Shown here: positions 25,311 through 36,300 of the stretch, piece after piece
Numbering within the stretch: the stretch's first letter is position 1
Layout of the letters: each line of letters starts with the position of its first letter
From: Pisaster brevispinus
Lineage: Eukaryota > Echinodermata > Asteroidea > Forcipulatida > Asteriidae
Direction: 5' to 3'
Length of the DNA stretch: 64,000 bases
Assembly: GCA_023634235.1 (NCBI GenBank)
Contig: JAMKCF010000013.1
Coordinates: 11,223,705 to 11,287,704, forward strand
Translations under genes and position numbers: made by a program
The notes under the pieces: model-generated
What the model was told of the DNA's origin: nothing
The model's database searches: none
The model's input: only the letters and a program-made list of their open reading frames with translations

Positions 25311-25354
25311 TAATTGGATGGAACATTAGGCAGTCCTAATGTTCCATCCAATTA
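25311..25354. repeat. Perfect 20-bp stem hairpin between the two gene ends
   Basis: taattggatggaacattagg (25311-25330), the four-base loop cagt, then the exact inverse (25335-25354). The short loop and perfect stem would make a very stable RNA or cruciform. No flanking T-run of a pol III terminator is evident. Confidence 0.9.
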
Positions 25355-25800
25355 AACATTACTAGATTTTTCTTAGTTACATGCATCACATTTTCAACAA
25401 TTAATAAAGAGTTATTTTCAACTCTTACTGATGCAATGTGAGCTTACAAGGCAAGTTTTACAGCAAATGCCATCTGTATGTTTTCCCTGACTTCTTCAGG
25501 TATAATCAGCATTGACTATATGACCAGGTAAACGTCCAACATGACCAATGAGGATTATTAGCAAATGTATCAGTATCTTCTTGGCTCTTCTTCTAAGAGG
25601 TTAACACAATCTTCTGTATAATTCTACTAACTGCAAACAAAATAGTGGCCTGACGTTTCAACCCTAGCAGAGTCTTTCTCGAAGGCTAAAGGCTTTGCAC
25701 CTTACACACATCATTGTCATTTGAATTTTTTCCAATACTATAGTTTGAGCATCGTTTTGAGCATCTACCAATCAATTGACAAGGATCTGTGTCATCAAAC

Positions 25801-26568
25801 CTTCATGTATGCCTTCATCACTGACATCAAACCTTCATGTACGCCTCCATCACTGACATCAAACCTTCATGTACGCCTTCATCACCGACATCAAACCTTC
25901 ATGTACGCCTTCATCACTGACATCAAACCTTCATGTACGCCTTCATCACTGACATCAAACCTTCATGTACGCCTCCATCACTGACATCAAACCTTCATGT
26001 ACGCCTTCATCACTGACATCAAACCTTCATGTACGCCTCCATCACTGACATCAAACCATCATGTACGCCTTCATCACTGACATCAAACCATCATGTACGC
26101 CCTCATCACTGACATCAAACCTTCATCTACGCCTTCATCACTGACATCAAACCTTCATGTACGCCTTCATCACTGACATCAAACCTTCATGTATGCCTTC
26201 ATCACTGACATCAAACCTTCATGTACGCCTCCATCACTGACATCAAACCTTCATGTACGCCTCCATCACTGACATCAAACCTTCATGTACGCCTCCATCA
26301 CTGACATCAAACCATCATGTACGCCTTCATCACTGACATCAAACCTTCATGTACGCCTCCATCACTGACATCAAACCTTCATGTACGCCTCCATCACTAA
26401 CATCAAACCATCATGTACGCCTCCATCACTGACATCAAACCTTCATGTACGCCTCCATCACTGACATCAAACCTTCATGTACGCCTTCATCACTGACATC
26501 AAACCTTCATGTACGCCTCCATCACTGACATCAAACCATCATGTACGCCCTCATCACTGACATCAAAC
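25801..26568 (+). repeat. 24-copy 32-bp minisatellite
   Basis: The unit is cttcatgtacgccttcatca plus ctgacatcaaac. Copies start at 25801 and stay in exact 32-bp register to 26537. Variants are limited to a few positions (ttc/tcc/tca, tac/tat). It lies beyond the 3' end of the CPLANE1-like gene. Overlapping open frames are repeat artefacts. Confidence 0.97.
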
Positions 26569-26824
26569 TTTGATGAACTACAAGTTCACCTCAAATACTG
26601 TGCCTCCCTCATAGGCAGGATTCATGTACATGTACCAACATACATCAATATACAAAGAATGATTAATTGCACGAGGTTTACTGCCCTAAATGAACATGTG
26701 AGAAACGGTGAACATGATTACTGATTGCTTAGGAACATTGCCTTATTATTTTGAATCTCAGTTGATTCGATTACATCTAGAGACACAAGACTGAACTCAA
26801 ATAGTTAAGACTCTCATGGATTCA

Positions 26825-26830
26825 TTTATT
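26825..26830 (-). terminator. Candidate CPLANE1 polyadenylation signal
   Basis: On the - strand AATAAA occurs about 345 bases past the stop codon at 27175. It is the first such hexamer I see downstream of the stop. Confidence 0.4.
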
Positions 26831-27174
26831 TAATTTTTTTTAGTTACCAGTATGTCGATATTGGGCAACATACATACATGAAGTAGAAAGCATTTATGAA
26901 TCAGAAGAATTGTACACACTGGTCAAAGTTGTGTGAAAAAAGACCCAGTTACATGTAACATAACCAGTGGAAAGGACTCAAATGACGATTTGACCGCCAG
27001 TTTGTAGAATAAAGCCAAATATATCAATTATCCCAAAACCTGAAAAAATTACTTTTTGAAAATAAAATTCTTGTAAAGACAGAAAGATGATGAGCTGTCC
27101 ACACAGCACCAGCATAATTTGGTATATACAGCACAATGTGTTATCGGTGGGTTCAGGGCTGATGCCATTCAATG

Positions 27175-27351
27175 TCAGTGAACATCGGCTATCATTCTAT
27201 CCACAGCTCCCCAGTCTATATTACTCATGACACTGCCACTACTCACTGATGCAATGTCTTGTAGTTGTTTGATATCAACTGATGCAGTGTAGTCATTGTA
27301 GTCCAGTCCTTCCAAACTCACATCATCATCTGTACCATACTCCACATTGCC
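27175..27351 (-). CDS. CPLANE1-like last exon
   Basis: Encodes GNVEYGTDDDVSLEGLDYND to SGSVMSNIDWGAVDRMIADV, His and stop at 27175-27177. Acceptor gcatacag. The SxLDWxAI-like end fits CPLANE1. Confidence 0.85.
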   Translation of the reverse strand, partial: GNVEYGTDDDVSLEGLDYNDYTASVDIKQLQDIASVSSGSVMSNIDWGAVDRMIADVH

Positions 27352-30300
27352 CTGTATGCATACATGCCAAAACAATCAGACATGAATGCAGTGTACAATA
27401 ATTACCACTATACGTTAACTTATACAAGGTATCAACCTGAAAAATGTCTACCTGTCTTAATAGAGACCAAGTAGTAATTTACTCAAAAGGTTGTTCAGGA
27501 GCATGATTCTTTGATGTTCTAAAATACAGACGACAGGTTGCAAGTTGGCCACTTCCCACAGCCCACTTCCAACAGCCCACTACCCACAGCCCACAGCCAA
27601 CAGCCCACAGCCCACAGCCCACAGCCCACAGCCCACAGACCACAGACCACAGCCCACAGCCCACAGCCCACAGCCCACAGCCCACAGCCCACAGCCCACA
27701 GCCCACAGCCCACTACCCACAGCCCACAGCCCACAGCCCACAGCCCACAGCCCACAGCCCACAGCCCACAGCCCACAGCCCACAGCCCACAGCCCACAGC
27801 CCACAGCCCACAGCCCACAGCCCACTACCCACAGCCAACAGCCCACAGCCCACAGCCCACAGCCCATTACCCACAGCCCACAGCCCACTACCAACAGCCC
27901 ACAGCCCACTACCCACAGCCCAAAGCCCACAGCCCACTACCCACAGCCCACAGCCCACTACCCACAGCCCACTGCCCAATACCCACAGCCCTCTCACACT
28001 TGCATCTTCAAAAAGTTTTCAAAGGAGCATGTTACAAATTGAGTGGAGTGTAGGGTGATATAAACTACAAACAGCCTCAACCATTCAGTGAAACTAGGTG
28101 TACTTTTTGTCTTGGCTTTGACCTTTGGCACCATTTTGACTGTGAATTGTTCCAACAGCATATTCATGGATGTCAAACACACTATGCCCTACCATGCACA
28201 CTATTTGTATTTGTACAAAACGTGAGGTTTTTACTACCAAAAGTCAATGCTTGCAATCTGACCGCTGCAAATAATCCAAAGCCACATGTGTTTGTCAATA
28301 GTATCAAAGTGAGCATCATGCAGTTGACTGTATAGTCAGATAGTGATGTGACCCAACACAGCCTTGCATGCAATGAGCCAGGTTTTTTTTAATCTTCAGG
28401 TTTACAGGTTGGATTCATTGTCATAGTCACTAGCTCAATCACTAACAATACAGAGTACATTATATAGGCATTTTTTAACTTTCCAATGGATACTATACAG
28501 CTACATGTGCACATCAATGGTGAAAGATTTAATGGTGATAAGAATGTCTTTTTTAGGGGATGGTCTTGAAAAGTAGTACACTCTGTTGGACTTTGATAAT
28601 GTTGACAACTTTGAACGACCCAATTCGTTTCTTTTATACTTTTATACAGTTTTTGGAGGACTACTCTATGGACCCAGACCTCATTGATCCAGCAGGATCT
28701 GCAGAATGATAAGCTACTAACTAACTACCCATAACCAATCCCCTAGACTGTCTGCTCACCTCATAACTGTCTCTTCTCTCTAGAATATTCTTAACCTCAT
28801 CTGACACATTCCATGAGCTGATGTCACTCAATCCTGACCTCTCATCCCATTCATCGACCCCGGATGAACTTTGACCTTGTTTAGGATACGGTTGATGCCT
28901 CGATGTCGGCATGCGTAGTGGAGGTGATTTGTAGGTCTCCCTTGGGTTAACACCAACTGATGTCAAACAAGTCATTGTAAAAGAGTATGTTAGGGTACAG
29001 GCTTACAGAAACAAAATGGATGCCAATGACTCAATACTTTTTGCTTACCTTTGTTCAATCTACAATTCATTAGTGTTATCTAGTACAGATTTGTTGGTCT
29101 CTTCAAACTTGCCTATGAGAGGCATATGGGGCTCAATGAACTGATACAGTTCACACAATGGCTGTTTTAATGATTTAAAATGTTTTAATCACAGTAAAAC
29201 TGTCAATGAACTTGTTTACAATATCTCTCTTTTAATCATGGTGAACTCGAACCAGCATCGACTCTGATTTGACTAGTGGTGCGGCATAGCTAACCTATCG
29301 TGCATTTTGTGATAAAAGCATCAAATTTGGCACAGATGTAGAGAATAGTGTTCTGAACAAAAATGGATATTGGGCCATCGCAAATTCCGTCCCTGAGAGC
29401 CGTGGCGGCCATTTTGGAAAATGGCCGCCGTTTTAGGGACATATTTGCTTACATATCAACACCAGAATTTACTAATGCCATTAATAGGCACTAAACATCA
29501 TCTGAAATGATTATTTAATAATTTAAGCAATGTTAAAATCATCTTAAAGGGGTATTTTGCATCTTAAAGGGGTATTTGGCCACTTTTCACAAAATTCTTC
29601 CATTTTGAAATCGTCTTTTTCACATAATGAAAACAGCCATAAAACTCAGCAAAAAACTCTGGAATGACATACCTAAAATTTTGATCGAACTCAATTAAAA
29701 GTTTGCACAAAAATAATAATACCCCCTATAGTCAAACATTAATACCCCTTTAACATATTAGTAATGTTAAAATCAGTACAATATAATTGTTTCTCACGAA
29801 CAACAAAATGCTTCATTAATCATTATCAACTATACCTTTCGATAAAATAATCATTCTGTCGGGATTGCTCTACTATTCGGCCACAGGAGCTCACAATCAT
29901 GATAGAAATATTGAAAGTACGACACCCCATCGTGGACATGGGTCAAATAAACTTGTCAGCAAGCCCCTTCACAACCACACATGTCTGTGCATTCAAGTGC
30001 AGATATTTTGCATGTACACTTATTCTCAACGCAACCTTTCTTCTTCAAGTTGCAGTTACATCGTACTAGTTCATAGCAGGCTTTAGAGGCCTCTGGTAGT
30101 GCTGTCCAGTACGGTTCAAAAAGACCATCATCTGTCTTGGTCCAGCCCCAGCTGGTCGGTGAAGGAAGTGTTGGATTGGCTAGCAGTGTCTGTCCCCATA
30201 CATGGCCTCCTTGGTACGTGGCTCGCTTCACATGTTGCTCTAGAGCTGCTCTTGTTGGCGGAATTTGTTTCACATTTGGCTTCCTTGAGAATATTTTTTG

Positions 30301-33300
30301 TCGTGCCTTGTTGATGTCTGCACCTGTATTTGTCCTATCATAGAGCAAGATTACGAACCTCTCGATAGTAGGCATGACATCTTCTGGTATGACACTTGGT
30401 GCCGAAGCTAATTTCAGAAGAACATCAGTTAGTTCTGGCAGAGACTTCCAGGTTTTCCATGCAGTCTTCTTACCATGTCCAACAAAGCTAGAGACAGTGT
30501 CACAGCCGCTAAGCGAGTGGAACATTGGAAGTGCTCGTGCTTTGTTGGGGCCAAGGCGATGTGCGATTGTGTGAGCTGCCAAGTACCGAAAACTCTTCCC
30601 GGTCCCAAATGCTAGCCAGAGTTCAGTTTCTGGTTCTAGACATTGTACTACAGAAACAGCCAAGACCACAACATCGGTATCTACAGTCCGGATGAGTATT
30701 TTGTTATGGTTGTGATGAGCTGCATGGGCTACATGCAACAGCATACGGCTATCTGCCTCTTCGTGACTGCATGGGGCGAGCGAAGTAGTATTCTGCAGTG
30801 GTGGTTTGCTTAGTACAGATTCCCCATCAGTGATGACAAGTTGTTTATCCTCAAGATCAAATGACATGAGAAGATCATGAGACAGGAATCTGAAGAGCTC
30901 TGTCTTGTTGCTGTCTACACGAAGAAAGTCTTGCCAATTTCTTGGTATGGCAGTTTCTGCAACCACACGTCTGCGTACGCCCTTCCCACGCTTTGCTCTA
31001 GCTGTACCTTTCAGGTAATTATCAATATATCTATCCCATACCAGATCTACACGTGACGCTTTATGAAACTGTGAGGTAATGTATGGAACGAAGGTATTGT
31101 GTGCATACTCCTCAAAGTTCTTAGCAGCAGCAGGCCTTATCATCTGGACGATGACTGATCCATCAAGAACTACACTGCTTGTCGTAGGAGCCTCAGATTG
31201 TACCTCACTAAATTCTTCCAAGCACACAAGAAGATCACTTTTGGTACCTAGATACAGATTTCTGCCATCAGAGAGTGCTGGAGGAAATGCTTGGTTCTCG
31301 TGTCGAAAAAATTCTTCCAGGTTTCCGTATCTATTCTGACAACCAATATAGAGCCGCGAGAAGAGTGCCAGGTCAGATTTTAGTGAAGTTATCTGCTGCT
31401 TTCCTTTGCTGGTGGTTGGTTTAGTAGAGCCTTTAAACAGCTTCAGTTTATTGCGATGGATCACATCATTGATGGGTTTTGACCTTTCCATGAGACATTC
31501 TTTGATGAAACCTTTGAGTTGATCTTGACCAATTTTCTTAGCATTTCGCACACTTTGTACTGAAGCATGGTCTGCAATCTCTTTAGTATCAAGTACCAGG
31601 AGGTCAGTGCCTAATTCTTCAAATGGGTTGCCAAGGTCATCAATCACGCGAACGAGGGAGCGGACATCTTTAGCAAATGTAGCCTGAACACTTGGTGTTT
31701 GCTCATGATGACGTGTATCTGTCTGTCTCTTTCTGTAATGCTGCTCATCGTGGAACTCTTGTATTATTCTCGTAACCTCTGGTCCGGCTACCATCCAACG
31801 GAGTAGGGCTCTTGGGATGTTGGTGAGGCCAACAGCTCCTCCATCGTCTTTTATGTATGCGTTGTTTTGTCCTGATCTATAGGGATTGCGGAGAAGACCT
31901 TGTTGGTTTTTTGCACATCTTATTCACTTCAGGGTGTTTGGTTGGGAGTTCAGCCATATCTCTCAGGTGAACAGGAATCCATCTAGCATAGTTTGTGTGA
32001 TCTAAGGCATGGAACCAAGTTGCCAGCTCTGTCACGGCATCAATATACATTGGGAAGGATCCTACCCGCTGAGAGCGCACATAGATCAGTATGCATAGTT
32101 CCAGTTCCATCACAGTTGCCCAGTACTGAAAATGTGGACAGGACTGCTCTCGTTGTTTGCACCAGTCTTCGAACTCCAGCGTTTTATGGTCATCTTCGGC
32201 GCAAGTCAGGCAGTAGTGGTCATAAGCACGTCGTTGAAGTATGTACAATGCTGACACTGTCACTTGGTGTGCTCTTCTTGTACGAGAAAGATGTGCTGCC
32301 CGTAAGAAAGAGTCGGCTGTCCCTGGGGTTGTAATATCTGCCTGCACCAGTGCTTGCACCCAGCCACTACCTTGTAACCAGTCACCAAGAGTCTTGAGAG
32401 CAGCCATTTCAATATGGAGACCGCAAAACAAGATGACAATTTTGTCTTCTCCATATTCTTCTGGCCATTTCCACTGGATTTGTTTTGCCATTGCATACAG
32501 TGGCTGATCAAAGGTGATTACTGGCGTCTGCCCTGGGTTCAGATGCTCTACTGCATTCCAGATCACATCCATGGAGTGCTTGATCATTGCCACTGTGTGG
32601 GCACATTCATGAAACAGTGGAAGCAGGGAACTAGGGCATATGGCATGACCCACAGGTGGTTGTTGGCGTGCATGGTATGCAGCCCATGACGTATTTTCAA
32701 AAGTCTCAGTTTCACTTGCGGACTTGTCTAGGACTTGTCGAGTATGATTAAGCCAGCAGTATTCTACCTCAGTATGTTGCTTTAAGTTGTCCCGTCTGAA
32801 GGATGTCACACTGGTAGCGCATACAGGTTGATTCTTTATGCTGCTGGTGACAGGAGGCACATCAGTGTAGAAATGTGGCAGATGATCCACTGATTTGGAC
32901 TGTGAATCTCCAAATCTCCCAGCTATGACAATGTTTCGATCCAGTCCTTCACCATCTGAATGTGGATGCTGGATCAGGGAAATACCAGTGCCATGAAATG
33001 ACTCTTTTGAAGTAGTTGAGCTGGGGTTATGATCAATGTTGTCCACAGCAGCAGTGGTGAACACACGGCCTCGCAACTTAGGAGGACAAACCACCTTTTC
33101 TCTGCAATACTGCTCACATACACTGTTTCCTATCTGTGCTGAGAGACGAAGAATGCGGTCATATGAGATGCTCAATCCCAGGTGAGAAAGTCGGTCTATT
33201 AATTCTCTTTTGCGTGTATGAGCATGCATCATCAATCCTGTGTAAATGGGGATTGGTGTCTCCTGTGCAGTGCTGTGTCTCACACTGGAAGGTTTTGTTG

Positions 33301-36300
33301 CGGATCCTGTACGTTTATGTTTGATGCTGTTGAACTTTAACAGTTGGGCAATTGATAAAGCAGCAGGTGTTCGGTCTTCACTTTGATCCTTGATGCTGGG
33401 TCCCTCAAGTACCATATTGACGAGAGAAACCAGCATTGGTGGAACGGAGTCTTGTTGACATCCAGCAGGAAACCCAACAAAGGGTTTAGCATCTTCAAAC
33501 ATATGTCGACGAACAATTTGTGCTGCACGTGCAAGATGGACTGCATCATTGTCTTCATCAAACTCACAGGCTTTGGCTAAGGCAGCACCGATGTCTTCTT
33601 CAAATGCTAACAAGACATCCCTGCCTCTCTTCTGGGACTGCATATGTGGAAACTGCGTCAGAAGGCGCTGCTTGAGTCGAGTTGTATGTACTTTGGCATC
33701 TAGAGTGACCCCAAGCTGTTCCATTCTGGACATGTATAGCTTTGCCAGATCAGCAAGTTTGAACACTGGAGCTGTGTCTTCGTCTAGGGTGGTTTCCTCG
33801 ATGTACATTACTAGCTCTGCAAAGACAATTCCTGCCATTGTTTCCTTTTCATTGGTACACTTGAGTCTTTCAGTCTTTGCCGCTCTTACACGATTGTACA
33901 AGCTTACTAGGCATTTGGCATGGTACTTGGCTTCCAGGGCCACCATGTCTCCAGGACTTAGCTTTGCTAACAGCTCTGTATCCTCAAGAAAAACAGCACT
34001 GTCGCGTACTCGTTTGTCCATCTGCAATGTAGCTGCTTCATGGAAACCATCTGTACCTGGAGATTCTCCACAGAAAAAGCACCTGGCTTCTTGGAAGCCG
34101 ATGTCGATACTTTGAGACCGTGTGCGCTTGCAAAGACTCTGAGTCTCACTGCCTGTTTTCAACACTCTTTTTTCTGCTCTTACTAACTTTGTATTGTTGT
34201 TTTTAAGTCTGCATGATTGATGGTAAAGAGCGTTGTTAGCAATCATAGCTGCTTCAATTCCATGCCCTTCATCTAGTTTTTCCAACTGAATCGGTAATTG
34301 TCCAAGTTTATTGAAATCCACCAAGTTTTTTGCCAAAGAACTGTATCCACTTCCAGAGTCTTTCCTTTTAGATTGTGTTGGAATCGTCAGTGGCTCTAAA
34401 TTATCTTCTTGACAAATCATACACAGCTTCCAGTTTGTTTGAGGTGGATGTTGTTGTGAAGTTTGAGGGGCTAAGCACCTTGGGTCAATCAGTTTAAATG
34501 TCTTCGACATGGTATTTTTGTCTTGTTAGTCCTGTTACATGTTAATCAACCGCTGTTCTAGCAACACTTTTATCTCATATAAGGCCTATTGATCACCAAG
34601 CATTAGTCCTTCAAAGAAACAACTTATTTTACTGGCTAAAAGAGTGTGACACAAGCTAAGCAATCCTAAGCACGACTGAAGCGCTTTATAAGATTTATTG
34701 TTGTTATTTGCAAAAGCACAAATCCGCCTGAAACAACTACACAATAACCAAGGTTATATTTCATACAGTTATGGGTATTAAAACAACAACAAATAACTAA
34801 AAGACCATCAAATTTTATGCCTCAAAAATTCTCTATTTTCAAAGACTTTAAAAGTACACATACACCTACATGTACAGTAAGCTGCTGTATGCCCTGATTC
34901 CACAAGTAAAGTTGCCATAAATGTATCACAAATGTATCACAATTGTTATACAATACATGTATTACTTAATGTAATACATAAAACTTGACCTGGTGATCTA
35001 TTTCGGTGCATGCAGTGGCCCGCTGTTACCAGGCAGATCCAAATCAGAAGTAAACGTGTTGTTCATGTCAGCTTTCTTATCACGTTGTTACCAGGCAGAT
35101 CCATAACAGAGGGAAATGTGTAGTTAATGACCATTTTGAATAGTGGCTGCCACAATAATATTAAAATAGCCAGTTTGTGAAATAAACCTGAGTCATACTA
35201 TTTATAATGGTTTATACCTCTGAATATTATAAAAGAACTTCTCCATGTAGTATCGCTGATTATTTTGAAGGATTTTATATGCAATATAGGGGAACTTATG
35301 ATAAATGGTACATGGCGGCCATTTTGGAGGGTGACTTTTGCCAAACAAATTGACCCGTCTATCTGTACAAAGTGTGTAGTCACTTATTAATAGTTGCCAA
35401 CACCTTTTCAGACAAGTTAAACAGTATCGTAGCCTCATAGAAGCTCACATTAAGAAGGTTTTGCATTTAATATAGAGAGAAAAGTGGCTTTTGGCGGCCA
35501 TTTTCGAAAATGGCCGCCAAAGCCGCTAGGAGCAAAAATTGAAATGGCCCAATATCCAAATATTTTTGTAACACATTAATTTACCTGTATACCAAATCCC
35601 TTGCTTTTATAACAAAATGCACAATTGTTATTATATTTTGTGTTATGCCGCCTTACTTAAGATCAAAAATCTAAACAGTATGAACATTACATCGAGGGTC
35701 AACATTTCCAGTGAATAACCACTGACTGTGAGTTTAAAGATCCTTGCACTTCCTAATCAGTGCTACCAGAATTAAAAGGTCATTACACAAAATCATCACA
35801 CAACAGACCACAATTACTAGTCTTCTTTATCACACAGGATTCGTTCCATTTTCCACAAGCTCAGGTTTGAATCAAGGACCTTGAAGTAATCAGGGCAGGG
35901 GCAGAAAGGAACAGATAAACTAGACAGAAATATCAAGATATATACTGACCATAGGCATCTTTATGTCTATGAGTGCGAGGAGCCTCTAAGCTAGCTCTTT
36001 GTAGTCTTTCTACATAGGTTGTAGGTTGAACATCTTTAGGCTTATACTTCACTCCCACTTTAGGAGCAGGGCTAACAACGTCATCTGGAAAACAAACCAC
36101 ACCTTGAATGATCAATCAAGTATTATAAAAGTATGAATATGTAATGTATCACGAAGTATTCACAAGTAAGTATTACATGCTGATTGCTGCAAGAATATAA
36201 TAATAACACTGAGTTTTATATAGCGCTTTATCACATGTGTTAGGTGTCTCAAGGTGCTCAATTTCTTTTTCCTGCAAGATATGCGGAGCTACGTGTTGAA

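Larger units (their letters stand above)
29280..35652 (-). mobile_element. Academ-like DNA transposon, ~6.4 kb
   Basis: Imperfect inverted termini of about 155 bp bound the element. 29280-29432 and 35491-35652 share gcggcata, tgcattttgt(g/t)ataaaagca, gatattgggccat and, at the inner edge, a perfect palindrome ggcggccatttt-NG-aaaatggccgcc. Inside, on the - strand, lie two large intronless frames (34510-31877 and the frame ending at 29956) that belong to one protein. The XPG/FEN1-like nuclease domain plus C-terminal cysteine cluster is the described hallmark of the Academ superfamily. It lies in an intron of the CPLANE1-like gene, in the same orientation. I could not define a clean target duplication. 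Confidence 0.65.

Noticed and set aside
25721..26724. Open frames with a repeated TDIKPSCTP-like peptide
   Set aside because: The 32-bp unit is not a multiple of three, so the frame rotates; products of the minisatellite only.
27479..28053. Several long open frames on both strands (up to 171 codons) over the CCCACAG array
   Set aside because: They are translations of a 7-bp repeat, open in many frames at once, with no non-repeat protein sequence.
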